Part shown: positions 25,317 to 34,116 of the stretch, in pieces | How the letters are laid out: the number at the start of each line of letters is the position of its first letter | How positions within the stretch are numbered: the stretch's first letter is position 1 | Source: Nocardioides currus | GTDB taxonomy: Bacteria; Actinomycetota; Actinomycetes; Propionibacteriales; Nocardioidaceae | NCBI RefSeq assembly: GCF_003057875.1 | Contig: NZ_PYXZ01000008.1 | Location: forward strand, 124,001 to 188,000 | Reading direction: 5' to 3' | Length of the DNA: 64,000 nt | Position numbers and translations under genes: made by a program | The notes under the pieces: model-generated | Databases searched by the model: none | Seen by the model: the letters and a program-made list of their open reading frames with translations, nothing else | What the model was told of the DNA's origin: nothing

Positions 25317-26179
25317 GCGAGGACTTCCGGCCGCGCCGCTCGGTGCTCTACATGCCGAGCTCCAATGCCAAGGCGCTGGAGAAGGCGAAGACCCTCCCGG
25401 TCGACGCGATCATCTTCGACCTCGAGGACGCCGTCGCCCCCGACGCGAAGGCCGAGGCCCGCGAGGCTGCGGCGGCAGCGGTCCGCTCCGGGGAGTACGG
25501 CGGTCGCGAGCTCACGATCCGCGTCAACGGCGCCGGCACCGAGTGGCACGAGGCCGACCTGGCTGCCGCCGCGGCGGCCGGCCCCGACGCCGTCGTCGTG
25601 CCCAAGGTCGGTTCCGCCGCCCAGGTCCGCGACCTCGCCGACGCGCTCGCAGCAGCGGGGGCGCCCGAGCACACGAAGCTCTGGGCCATGGTCGAGACGC
25701 CGGAGGCGATCTTCGACGCGCGCGAGCTCGCCGCCGCCTCCGAGCGGCTGACCGTGCTCGTGCTCGGCACCAACGACCTCGTCAAGGAGCTCTACGCCGA
25801 GCACGTCCCCGGCCGGGCGCCGATCCTGCCCTCCCTGCACACCGTCGTCCTGGCCGCCCGGGCGGCCGGCATCTCGGTGGTCGACGGCGTCTACAACGAC
25901 GTCAAGGACCTCGACGGCTTCCTCGCCGAGTGCGAGCAGGGCCGCCAGATGGGCTTCGACGGCAAGACCCTGATCCACCCCGGCCAGGTCGAGGGCGCCA
26001 ACACCGCGTTCGCGCCGAGCGAGAAGGCCGTCGAGGACGCCCGCGGCATCCTCGCCGCGTGGGACGCCCGCACCACGGGTGTCGTCACCTACAACGGGCG
26101 GATGGTGGAGAACCTCCACGTCGAGTCGGCCCAGCGCACGCTGGCGATCCACGACGCAATCGGTTCGCTCCGGGCCTGA
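25313..26179 (+). CDS. CoA-ester lyase, CitE family (second paralogue)
   Basis: A 288-residue CitE-type protein of normal family length. It has [20 protein letters not shown] (CoA site Arg), [15 protein letters not shown] (metal-binding acidic pair), [19 protein letters not shown] (catalytic Glu) and [10 protein letters not shown]. The ATG at 25313 overlaps the stop of the preceding, more divergent paralogue by 4 bp. The likely reaction is cleavage or thioester hydrolysis of a 3-hydroxyacyl-CoA such as malyl-CoA or citramalyl-CoA. Two different CitE proteins made from one message suggests sequential steps or a hetero-complex. Confidence 0.9.
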   Translation: MSEDFRPRRSVLYMPSSNAKALEKAKTLPVDAIIFDLEDAVAPDAKAEAREAAAAAVRSGEYGGRELTIRVNGAGTEWHEADLAAAAAAGPDAVVVPKVGSAAQVRDLADALAAAGAPEHTKLWAMVETPEAIFDARELAAASERLTVLVLGTNDLVKELYAEHVPGRAPILPSLHTVVLAARAAGISVVDGVYNDVKDLDGFLAECEQGRQMGFDGKTLIHPGQVEGANTAFAPSEKAVEDARGILAAWDARTTGVVTYNGRMVENLHVESAQRTLAIHDAIGSLRA

Positions 26180-26200
26180 GGAAGTGGGACGCTCGGTCGC

Positions 26201-27457
26201 ATGACCGAGGTCCACCACGTCGCGCTCCTCCACGACGGCGGGGTCCTCGTCGACGAGACGGGAGCCCTGCCGTCGTTCGTGCACCAGGACGACTCGCCCG
26301 GGTCGAGCCTCGCGGTCTCGCTGCGGCTCGTGGGCGCCGACGTGCTGGTGTCCCCGACGGCCAGGCTCGACGACGGCGGACGGGTGCAGCTCGTCGGCGT
26401 GCGTCACGGCGACCCGGCCGGCACCTTCGTCACCCCCGACCGGCTCGCCGACCCGGCCCTCGCCGCGGTGGTCGCGACCGCCGTCACCGAGCTCGACCCG
26501 GCACGCACCCCACCCGGCCGGCCCGCGTGGTTCCGCCCCGGGTGGTTCGACGAGGTCGAGGCGTGGATCGACTCCGTGCTGGAGGGGTCGGGGCGGCGGC
26601 GTACGCACCCCATCGAGGCCGTCAAGATGTGGAGCATCTCGGCCGTGGCCCGCGTGCGCACCGACGCCGGTGACCTGTGGCTGAAGGCGCCGTGCGAGCA
26701 CTTCCGGGCCGAGGCGAGGGTCCACCCGACCGTCGCCCGCCTCTTCCCCGACCTGGTGCCGTCCCTGGTCGCGGTCGAGGAGGAGCAGGGCTGGCTGCTG
26801 ATGGAGCCGCTGGTCGGCGCCGAGGACGAGGACCGCGCGGACGGTGCCGGGCTCGAGGTCGCGACCGTGTGGGCGCGCACCCAGGTCGACGCGGTCGCCC
26901 ACGTGGACGAGCTGGTCGCCGGCGGCTGCCGGGTCCGCGGCGTCGAGGAGACCCTGGCTGCGTTCCACGACCTGCTCGACCACAGCACCGAGCTGCCGCT
27001 GCTCACGCCCGAGGAGCTCGAGACGGTCCGGACCTCCGGCGTCGACGCGGTGGTGCGCGAGTTCTGGGCGGCCGGGATCCCCGACACGCTCTCCCACGGC
27101 GACCTGCACCTCGGCAACGTCGCGTGGGACGGCACCTCGCTGCGCATCTTCGACTGGACCGACGGCTGCGTCTCCCACCCGTTCCTCGACGCCTCCCACC
27201 TCGCCCACTTCACCCGGTCGCGGCCCGGGGACCAGGGGCTCGAGGCGACGTACGCCGAGCAGTGGCGTGCTGCCTACCCCGACGCCGACGTCGACCGCGT
27301 GCTCGAGCTCGCGCCGTTCGTCGACCTGGTGTTCCAGGCGGTCACCTTCGACGACATCGCCAGCACGACCGAACCGATGTCGCGCTGGGAGCTCGGCGGC
27401 GTCGTGGCGGACCTGCTGAGGACGCTCTCGACGCACGAGGCGCTCAGGAGCGACTAG
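26201..27457 (+). CDS. Aminoglycoside phosphotransferase-family kinase
   Basis: A 418-residue protein. Its C-terminal ~250 residues form an APH/choline-kinase fold. The catalytic loop is SHGDLHLGNVAW (HGDxHxxN), and IFDWTDG is the metal-binding Asp motif. The N-terminal ~130 residues look like a Nudix-fold or accessory beta domain seen in other actinobacterial relatives, without an obvious active site. Actual aminoglycoside resistance is unlikely to be deducible; many such kinases act on sugars, choline-like or trehalose-like substrates. Its last 14 bases overlap the convergent ROK kinase gene. Confidence 0.85.
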   Translation: MTEVHHVALLHDGGVLVDETGALPSFVHQDDSPGSSLAVSLRLVGADVLVSPTARLDDGGRVQLVGVRHGDPAGTFVTPDRLADPALAAVVATAVTELDPARTPPGRPAWFRPGWFDEVEAWIDSVLEGSGRRRTHPIEAVKMWSISAVARVRTDAGDLWLKAPCEHFRAEARVHPTVARLFPDLVPSLVAVEEEQGWLLMEPLVGAEDEDRADGAGLEVATVWARTQVDAVAHVDELVAGGCRVRGVEETLAAFHDLLDHSTELPLLTPEELETVRTSGVDAVVREFWAAGIPDTLSHGDLHLGNVAWDGTSLRIFDWTDGCVSHPFLDASHLAHFTRSRPGDQGLEATYAEQWRAAYPDADVDRVLELAPFVDLVFQAVTFDDIASTTEPMSRWELGGVVADLLRTLSTHEALRSD

Positions 27458-28331
27458 CCCCGAGCATCGCCGCTCCGACGGCGGCGAAGGGTCCGGAGGG
27501 CACGCGCTCGAGGCGGTCCGCGAGGTGGAGGGTCGCGAGGAACGGCGACCGCGACGCCCGCCGGTCGAGCGCCTCCTCCACGGCGTGCAGCAGGGCGTCA
27601 CCGGCCTCGACCACGCCGCCGCCGAGGACGATCACCTCGGGGTCGACGCCGAGCGCGACGGCGGTGACGGCCTGGGCGAGTCCGTCGGCGAACTGGTTCC
27701 ACACGGTCGCGGCGTGCGCATCGCCGTCCAGCGCGGCCTTTCGCAACCTGCCCACCCGCGCGGACTCGCCGCCGGGCCACATGCGGGCGAGGGCCGACCC
27801 GGAGGCGATCGTCTCCAGGCAGCCGCGCTGGCCGCAGCCGCAGAGCACGCCGGCCGGGTCGACCGAGACGTGGCCGATCTCCCCGGCCACCCCGCTGGCC
27901 CCGCGGCGGAGGCGTCCGTCCACCACGATCCCGGCGGCGAGGCCGGTGCCGATCCCGAGGTAGGCCAGGTCGGTGGACCCGGTGAGCGCGGCGACGCCGA
28001 GCGCGGCGACGTTGACGTCGTTCTCGACCACGACCCGGCGCCCGACCACCTCGGCGAGTCGGGCGGCGAGGGCGAGGGGCACGCCGTCGATGTCCAGGTT
28101 GACGGCGTGCGAGACCTCGCCGCTGTCGGGGTCGACCATGCCGGGGACACCGATGCCGACCATCGAGGCGGGGCCGACCGAGCCGCTCAGCTCGTCCACC
28201 ACCCGCGCGGCCGTGCGCAGCACGCCGTCGGGTCCGGCCTGGGTGGGGAAGCGCACCTGCGCCACGACCGAGCCGTCGCCGCCGAGGGCGACCCCGAGCG
28301 CCTTGGTCGCGCCGATGTCGATGCCGATCAC
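27444..28331 (-). CDS. ROK family sugar kinase
   Basis: A 295-residue ROK kinase. It has the ATP phosphate-binding start IGIDIGATKALGVAL, the sugar-binding GEIGHVSVDP, and the ROK zinc motif CGCGQRGCLETIASG. It phosphorylates a hexose, most likely glucose or N-acetylglucosamine; the hexosaminidase gene just upstream favours the latter. The GTG start at 28331 overlaps the hexosaminidase stop by 4 bp (GTGA). It is the last gene of the six-gene sugar operon that begins with the ROK regulator at 34048. Confidence 0.9.
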   Translation of the reverse strand: MIGIDIGATKALGVALGGDGSVVAQVRFPTQAGPDGVLRTAARVVDELSGSVGPASMVGIGVPGMVDPDSGEVSHAVNLDIDGVPLALAARLAEVVGRRVVVENDVNVAALGVAALTGSTDLAYLGIGTGLAAGIVVDGRLRRGASGVAGEIGHVSVDPAGVLCGCGQRGCLETIASGSALARMWPGGESARVGRLRKAALDGDAHAATVWNQFADGLAQAVTAVALGVDPEVIVLGGGVVEAGDALLHAVEEALDRRASRSPFLATLHLADRLERVPSGPFAAVGAAMLGASRS

Positions 28332-29704
28332 GGGTGCCACCCTTGCGCACGCAGCACGTCCTCCACCACGGCGTACGACGGCTGGGACCCGCCGTGCGTC
28401 ACGATCCGCGGCACGGCGAGCGGGAGCTCCCCCGGCCAGCCGTAGTCGACGAGAACCACGGTTCCGCGGGCGGCGAGGTCGGCGAGCAGCGCGAGCGTCG
28501 CGGGGTGCCGATGGGCGTCGCGGGCCTGCACGACGACAGGACCGCCGAACACCGACCCGGCCTCGACCACGGGGGCGTCGAGCCCCCAGGGCACCGCCCC
28601 GACCGCGATGTTGGGCTCGGTCTCGACGCGCACCAGCTGGGCGCCGGTCAGGTCGGGCAGGTCGCCGTCGAAACGCAGCGCGGCGCGGGCGCCGGCGAGC
28701 TGGCCGTCGAGGTCGTACGCCGCTGGGCGCCCGGCTCCGCGGGGCAGCTTCTCGATCCGGCGGGCCGCGTCGGCCAGCCGTTCCTCGGTGAGTCGCCCGT
28801 CGGCCACGGCGGTGACGATCGCGGCCTGGACGTCCCGCACGAGGCCGGACTCCTTGTCCGGCCCGATGCAGAGCAGGTCGGCGCCGGCGGCCAGCGACAG
28901 CACGGCGGCCTCGGGGATGCCGCGACCCTCGCTCGCGCCGGCCATGTCGAGCGCGTCGGACACGATCACGCCGTCGAACCCGAGCGTGCGCAGGGTCCCG
29001 AGCACCGCCGGGCTCAGGGTCGCCGGCAGCTGGTCGTCGAGCGCTGTCACCACGATGTGCGAGGTCATCACCGCCGCTGCGCCCGCCTCGACGGCCGCCC
29101 GGAACGGCACCAGCTCCCGCGACTCGAGGACGTCGGTCGTGACCGGGAGCAGCGGCAGCGCGAGGTGGCTGTCGGTGGCGGTGTCGCCGTGGCCCGGGAA
29201 GTGCTTGAGGCACGCCGCCACACCCGCCGACTGGAGGCCCTCGACCCAGGCGACGACGTGGCGCGCGACGTGGGCGGGGTCGGAGCCGAAGCTGCGGGTG
29301 CCGATCACGGGGTTGTCGGGGTTGCTGTTGACGTCGGCGACGGGGCCGAGGTCGAGGTCGACGCCGCAGTCCGCGAGCGCCGTACCGATCATGGCGCCGG
29401 TGGCGCGGGTGAGGTCGAGGTCGTCGGCGGCCCCCAGCGCCGCCGCACCGAGGTGGGGACTGCCACTCGCGTAGTGCAGTCGCGTGACGTCGCCGCCCTC
29501 CTCGTCGGTCGCGATCACGGCGGACGGCGCCACCGCCCGGATCGCGTCCGTCAGGCCTTTCACATCGCCGGTGGTGTTGCTGCCGAAGAGGCAGATGCCT
29601 CCGAGGCCCTCCTCGAGCAGGCGCGCCCAGTCGTCGGGCAGCGACGTGCCGGCGAAGGACGCCAGCTGGACGGCGAGCGCGAGCCGCTCGACCTCGGCGC
29701 TCAT
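28328..29704 (-). CDS. nagZ: Glycoside hydrolase family 3 beta-N-acetylhexosaminidase
   Basis: A 458-residue GH3 enzyme. KHFPGHGDTATDSHLALP is the NagZ-type signature, whose His/Asp act in acid-base catalysis, and VSDALDMAG supplies the nucleophile Asp. ATDEEGGDVTRL and the C-terminal extension fit GH3 hexosaminidases. There is no signal peptide, so it acts in the cytoplasm on imported GlcNAc-containing oligosaccharides. The ATG at 29704 overlaps the permease stop by 4 bp. In this operon it would release N-acetylhexosamine for the ROK kinase downstream. Confidence 0.9.
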   Translation of the reverse strand: MSAEVERLALAVQLASFAGTSLPDDWARLLEEGLGGICLFGSNTTGDVKGLTDAIRAVAPSAVIATDEEGGDVTRLHYASGSPHLGAAALGAADDLDLTRATGAMIGTALADCGVDLDLGPVADVNSNPDNPVIGTRSFGSDPAHVARHVVAWVEGLQSAGVAACLKHFPGHGDTATDSHLALPLLPVTTDVLESRELVPFRAAVEAGAAAVMTSHIVVTALDDQLPATLSPAVLGTLRTLGFDGVIVSDALDMAGASEGRGIPEAAVLSLAAGADLLCIGPDKESGLVRDVQAAIVTAVADGRLTEERLADAARRIEKLPRGAGRPAAYDLDGQLAGARAALRFDGDLPDLTGAQLVRVETEPNIAVGAVPWGLDAPVVEAGSVFGGPVVVQARDAHRHPATLALLADLAARGTVVLVDYGWPGELPLAVPRIVTHGGSQPSYAVVEDVLRAQGWHP

Positions 29705-30540
29705 CCCTTCACCGCACCCGAGGTCATGCCGGCGACCATCCGGCTCTGCACGAGCAGGAAGAAGATGATGACCGGGACCGCGATCAGCGTCGAGCCGGCC
29801 ATCACCGCGCCCCAGTCGGTGCCGCGGTTGACGTCGCTGAAGGTGCTCAGCCACACCGGCAGCGTGCGCTTCTCGGCGTTGGTCATCACGACCAGCGCGA
29901 GGGTGAACTCGTTCCAGGCCTGGATGAACGCGAAGACGCCGGTGGCCACCAGGCCCGGGGCGAGCAGCGGGAAGGTGATCCGGAAGAAGGCGCCGACCCG
30001 CGTGCACCCGTCGACCATCGCGGCCTCCTCGAGATCGACCGGCAGTCCGGCGACGAAGCCGCGCAGGGTCCAGATCGTGAAGGGCAGCACCGCAGCGACG
30101 TACAGCCCGCTCAGGCCGATCACGGTGTTGGTCAGCTCGAGCGTGTCGAGCATCTTGTACTGGGAGATGAACAGGCCCTCGGCCGGGATCATCTGCACGA
30201 CCAGCAGCGTCACCACGAACGAGCGGCGGCCGCGGAAGCGGAAGCGGGAGACGGCCAGCGCGGCCAGGAACGCGAACAGCAGCGCGACCACGACCGTGCC
30301 GACGGTGACCATCAGGCTGATGCCGAGGGCGTTGACGAACCCGTCGTCGGCGAAGAGCCGTCGGTAGTTGTCGAGCCCGCCGCCCAACGGCAGCCAGGTC
30401 GGGTCGGGCGAGCGGATCTCGCGGCGGGTCAGGAAGGACGTGTTGACCATCCAGTAGACCGGGAAGACGCAGGCCACGAAGACCAGGACGCCGACGAGGT
30501 CGACGACGACGCGGGTGCGAAGGGGGACGGTGAGACTCAT
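29701..30540 (-). CDS. Carbohydrate ABC transporter permease (MalG-type)
   Basis: A 279-residue inner-membrane permease with six hydrophobic helices. The EAA loop reads EEAAMVDGCTRVGAFFRITFPLLAPG, which contacts the ATPase. It pairs with the upstream MalF-type permease through a 4-bp overlap and is coupled to the hexosaminidase gene downstream. The operon contains no ATPase gene, so it probably uses a shared multisugar ATPase (MsiK-like) encoded elsewhere. Confidence 0.93.
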   Translation of the reverse strand: MSLTVPLRTRVVVDLVGVLVFVACVFPVYWMVNTSFLTRREIRSPDPTWLPLGGGLDNYRRLFADDGFVNALGISLMVTVGTVVVALLFAFLAALAVSRFRFRGRRSFVVTLLVVQMIPAEGLFISQYKMLDTLELTNTVIGLSGLYVAAVLPFTIWTLRGFVAGLPVDLEEAAMVDGCTRVGAFFRITFPLLAPGLVATGVFAFIQAWNEFTLALVVMTNAEKRTLPVWLSTFSDVNRGTDWGAVMAGSTLIAVPVIIFFLLVQSRMVAGMTSGAVKG

Positions 30541-31487
30541 GCGTCGACGTCCTTCACCATCTTGGCGACGTAGGGCCAGGTCAGCACGACGGTCAGCGCG
30601 AGCATGAAGACCGCGACCGCGGAGGCGACGCCGAAGTTCCCCTCGCCGATGCCCGAGCGGTAGATGTAGGTGCCGAGCAGGTTGGTCTCCCGGGTCACGC
30701 CGCCGGCGTTCTGGAGCACGTAGATCTGGGTGAAGACGCGCAGGTCCCAGATGACCTGCAGCAGCCCGACGATCAGCAGGATCGGTCGCGTCAGCGGCAG
30801 GATCACGTGCCGGAGCCGCTGGACCGGGCCGGCGCCGTCGACCTCGGCGGCCTCGATGATCTCCGCCGGCAGCTGGATCAGCCCGGCGTAGACGGTGAAG
30901 GCGACGAACGGGACGCTCATCCACACCACGACGACGGCGGCGACGAAGAAGAACGAGAGCGGCTCGATCAGCCAGGAGTGGCCCTCGTAGTCGAGGCCGC
31001 CCCGGGCGAGGAGCCAGTTGACGACGCCGTACTGCGAGTCGAAGAGCCACTGCCAGACCGTCAGGGCGGCGAGCACCGGCATCGCCCAGGCCAGCAGGAG
31101 GCCGGTCTGCACGAGGAGTCGCACCGGCTTGGACATCAGCCGCATGGCGAGCGCGAGCAGCGTCCCGATGACCATCGTGGTGGCGGCGCACACGAGGCAG
31201 AAGACGACCGAGCGCAGGACGAGCAGCCACAGGTAGCGGTCGCCGAGGATCTCGGCGTAGTTGTCGAGGCCGACCCACTCGGCCGGCCGCCCGAACTGCT
31301 GGGCGAGGCCGTAGCCCTGGAGGGACAGCACGACCTGACGCACCAGCGGGTAGCCGAGGCCGGCGCACAGCGCGAGCAGCGCGGGCAGCAGGAGCGTGTA
31401 GGGCAGGACCGACCTGCGCGTCCGCGGCGGTGGCGGCGTCGGGCTGGCGGACCGGGTCGGCGTGGTGCGGACCATGGTCGTGGACAT
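30537..31487 (-). CDS. Carbohydrate ABC transporter permease (MalF-type)
   Basis: A 316-residue membrane permease with a charged N-terminus and about six helices. Its EAA loop is EIIEAAEVDGAGPVQRLRHVILP. It forms the heterodimeric channel with the downstream MalG-type permease. It is separated by 100 bp from the binding-protein gene upstream in the operon; that gap may hold an attenuating structure to favour binding-protein expression. Confidence 0.93.
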   Translation of the reverse strand: MSTTMVRTTPTRSASPTPPPPRTRRSVLPYTLLLPALLALCAGLGYPLVRQVVLSLQGYGLAQQFGRPAEWVGLDNYAEILGDRYLWLLVLRSVVFCLVCAATTMVIGTLLALAMRLMSKPVRLLVQTGLLLAWAMPVLAALTVWQWLFDSQYGVVNWLLARGGLDYEGHSWLIEPLSFFFVAAVVVVWMSVPFVAFTVYAGLIQLPAEIIEAAEVDGAGPVQRLRHVILPLTRPILLIVGLLQVIWDLRVFTQIYVLQNAGGVTRETNLLGTYIYRSGIGEGNFGVASAVAVFMLALTVVLTWPYVAKMVKDVDA

Positions 31488-31587
31488 CGTTCACCTCCTC
31501 GGGTGCGCGGGCGGACGGTCGGGCGTGCTGGGCCCGCGCGGCCGGGACGGGTGGGTCCCGACCGCGCAGGCAGTGCGGCGTACGCCG

Positions 31588-32877
31588 CTAGTTCAGCTGC
31601 TCCTCCATGGCCTTGTCAGCCCCGGCGGCCAGGTCGGCGATGTCGCCGCCGTTGGCGATGCCGACGAACAGGTCCTCGAGGATGCGGGCGCCCTCGACGC
31701 TGGCCCAGCCGGCGGCGGCCGGGGTGAGCTTGGCGTTGCTGGCGGCCGCGATCGTGGCCTGGGCGAACTCGTCGTCGCCCAGCTCACTGGCCAGGGACAC
31801 CTTGGCCGGGGTGAGGCCGTTGGCCGCGAGGATCGACTGGTAGTCGTCGCTGAGCATGATGGCGACGGCCTTCTTGGCGAGGTCCTGGTCGGGCGACTGG
31901 GCCGCGACCGCGATGTTGGACCCGCCGAGCAGCACCGGCGCCGGGCTGCCGTCGTTGCCGGGGAGGGCGAAGACGCCGACCTTGTCCATCATGTCGGGGC
32001 AGCCCGCGTCGGCGTCGGCGAGCACGCCGCCCATCCAGCCGGGAGCCGACATCATGGCCATCTCGTTGTTGCAGAAGGGCACCTGCGGGTCGGTCTCGTT
32101 GCCGTCCTTGGCCGCACCGGAGGCCTGCTCGAAGAGGGTCTGCACCGTGGCGAGGCCCTCCTGTGACTCGGGCGAGGCGAGGGCGCCGGTCCAGGTGCCG
32201 CCGTCCTCGGTCGCGAGGTCGCCACCGTCGTTCCAGACGAAGGACACGGCGTTGCGCCAGTCCTGGCCGGGGAGCCAGAAGCCGGAGAAGTTGGCCGGCT
32301 GCGGGTTGTCCTTCTTCAGCTTGATCGCGGCGTCGACGAACTCCTGCGTCGTCGTGGGCACGTCGATCTTGGACTTCTTGAACAGGTCCTTGCGGTAGAA
32401 GACGTACTTCGACCCGGCGTAGTAGGGCACGGCGTAGGTCTTGCCGTCGGCGGTGCCGGCGTCGACGAAGCCGGGCAGCAGGTCGTCCCCGCCGAGGTCC
32501 GCCAGCTGGTCGCTCAGGTCGGTGAAGGCGCCCGCGGTGGTGAAGGTCGCGGCCTGGGTGTTGCCGACCTCGACGACGTCCGGCGTCTCGGACTCGCTGG
32601 AGAGCGCGGTCGTCAGGCGCTCGACGAGGCCCTCCCACTGCTGCTCCTCGATGGTGAGGGTGGCGCCGGGGTTCTCGTCCTCGAAGGTCGTCTTGAGGTA
32701 GTCGCGAGCCTCCTGCGGGGTGTCGGCACCGTTGAGCCACACCCGGATCTCCGAGGAGCTCGAGCCGGACTCGCTGGCGCCGTCGTCGCCGTCGTCTCCT
32801 GAGCCACAGGCGCCGAGCGCCAGGGCCATGGACAACGCCGTCGTCAGGGCGAGAGCGTGCTTGGTCGTCGTACGCAC
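31588..32877 (-). CDS. Sugar-binding lipoprotein of an ABC transporter
   Basis: A 429-residue extracellular solute-binding protein of family 1. The signal peptide ends in a lipobox with Cys24 (MALALGAC), followed by a Gly/Asp/Ser-rich linker. The mature part has the family features EIRVWLNGADTP and a DQLADLGGDDLLPGF helix. It captures an oligosaccharide, probably GlcNAc-containing given the hexosaminidase in the operon, and delivers it to the two permeases. It follows the ROK regulator gene by 37 bp. Confidence 0.92.
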   Translation of the reverse strand: MRTTTKHALALTTALSMALALGACGSGDDGDDGASESGSSSSEIRVWLNGADTPQEARDYLKTTFEDENPGATLTIEEQQWEGLVERLTTALSSESETPDVVEVGNTQAATFTTAGAFTDLSDQLADLGGDDLLPGFVDAGTADGKTYAVPYYAGSKYVFYRKDLFKKSKIDVPTTTQEFVDAAIKLKKDNPQPANFSGFWLPGQDWRNAVSFVWNDGGDLATEDGGTWTGALASPESQEGLATVQTLFEQASGAAKDGNETDPQVPFCNNEMAMMSAPGWMGGVLADADAGCPDMMDKVGVFALPGNDGSPAPVLLGGSNIAVAAQSPDQDLAKKAVAIMLSDDYQSILAANGLTPAKVSLASELGDDEFAQATIAAASNAKLTPAAAGWASVEGARILEDLFVGIANGGDIADLAAGADKAMEEQLN

Positions 32878-32914
32878 CAGTCGTTCCTTTCATGGGTGGA
32901 ACCGGCGACGGGCG

Positions 32915-34048
32915 TCACGAGACGCCCAGCTCTCCGGCCAGGACAAGGCCGGCGGCGCCGACCAGGACTACGTCGTCCCCGAGGTTCGACGTACGCACCG
33001 TGAGGCTGTCGGAGGTGACGGCCATGACGCGGCGACGCAGGGTGGTGGTGACGGCGTCGCGCAGCGCGCCGTCCAGCAGGTCTAGCGGTCCGGTGAGCAC
33101 GAGCTCGTGCACGTTGAGCGCTCCGACGATCGGGGCCAGCACCTCGCCCAGCCGGGCTCCGGTGGCGGCGAGGAGGGCGGTCTCGTCGTCCGCCGCGGCC
33201 AACCTGGCCCGCAGGCGGGGTACGGCGAGGAGGGTCTCGAGGCAGCCGGTCCGACCGCACGCACAGGGCTCGCCGTCGTCCTCGGCGGTGACGTGGCCGA
33301 TCTCGCCGGCCGCGGCGGCGTGGCCGTGGAGCAGGACGCCCTCGAGGATCAGGCCGGCGCCGACACCGAAGCCGACCCGGAGGACGAGCAGCCCGCCCTC
33401 GGCAGCCCCGCCGTAGGTGTGCTCGGCGAGGGCGGCGACGTTGGCGTCGTTGGCGACGTGCACCGGGAGGCCGGTCGCGGCCGCGACCTCACCCGCCAGG
33501 TCGGTGCCGTGCCACCCGAGGTTGGGGGCGTCGAGGACGGTGCCGCGGTCGTCGACGATGCCGGGCGAGCCGATCCCGATGCCCAGCACCGGGCGGCCGC
33601 TGCGCTCGACGAGGGTCCGGGCCAGCTCGACGGCGAGGGCGACGGCGTCGGTGCCACGGGCGCCGCCCGACGACACCTCGGCACGGTCCACGACGGCGCC
33701 GGCGAGATTCATCACCGCGCCCTGCATGGTGTCGACCGAGGAGAGGTCGAGGCTCACGACGTGCGAGCTGTCGACGACCATCCCGACGAGCGTCGGCGGC
33801 TTCCCGACCCGCGCCTCGGCCGGGGCGCCGAGCTCCTCGACCAGGCCGTCGGCGAGCATCTCCCCGACCAGGTCGGAGACCGTGACCCGGGTCAGGCCGC
33901 TGGTGCGCGCCAGGTCCGCCCGGCTGGCGGCGCCCGTGCGGAACAGGTGCTGCAGCAGGAGGGTGCGGTGGTGACGGCGAGCGTCCTCCTGGCGCACCTT
34001 GCCCTGCGGGCGCAGGCTCTTGCCGACGCGAACGGTGGTCTGAGTCAC
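32915..34048 (-). CDS. ROK family transcriptional regulator
   Basis: A 377-residue NagC/Mlc-type repressor. The N-terminal winged helix-turn-helix is around residues 28-80 (ASRADLARTSGLTRVTVSDL). The C-terminal ROK domain has GEIGHVTAE and the zinc-binding CACGRTGCLETL. The GTG start at 34048 lies 1 bp from a perfect inverted repeat (34050-34074), so the protein probably represses its own operon, released by a sugar or sugar phosphate. It is the first gene of the regulator-binding protein-permease-permease-hexosaminidase-kinase operon. Confidence 0.93.
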   Translation of the reverse strand: MTQTTVRVGKSLRPQGKVRQEDARRHHRTLLLQHLFRTGAASRADLARTSGLTRVTVSDLVGEMLADGLVEELGAPAEARVGKPPTLVGMVVDSSHVVSLDLSSVDTMQGAVMNLAGAVVDRAEVSSGGARGTDAVALAVELARTLVERSGRPVLGIGIGSPGIVDDRGTVLDAPNLGWHGTDLAGEVAAATGLPVHVANDANVAALAEHTYGGAAEGGLLVLRVGFGVGAGLILEGVLLHGHAAAAGEIGHVTAEDDGEPCACGRTGCLETLLAVPRLRARLAAADDETALLAATGARLGEVLAPIVGALNVHELVLTGPLDLLDGALRDAVTTTLRRRVMAVTSDSLTVRTSNLGDDVVLVGAAGLVLAGELGVS

Positions 34049-34049
34049 A

Positions 34050-34074
34050 TTTGTTAGTTCATCGCACTAACAAA
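34050..34074. promoter_or_regulatory. Operator of the ROK-regulated sugar operon
   Basis: TTTGTTAGT, a 7-bp spacer, and ACTAACAAA form a perfect 9-bp inverted repeat. It is very AT-rich against the high-GC background and lies directly next to the ROK regulator start. Size and composition fit NagC/Mlc-type operators. Its placement at the start codon suggests autorepression by blocking the promoter or elongation. Confidence 0.8.
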
Positions 34075-34116
34075 CTCCCTGTCAAGGGGACAACGGCAAA
34101 CTCGTGGATCCGCCGG

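Noticed and set aside
26201..27457. Aminoglycoside resistance gene
   Set aside because: The kinase motifs are present, but the fold is shared by many sugar and choline kinases and the extended N-terminus is not typical of resistance enzymes; no resistance claim is justified.
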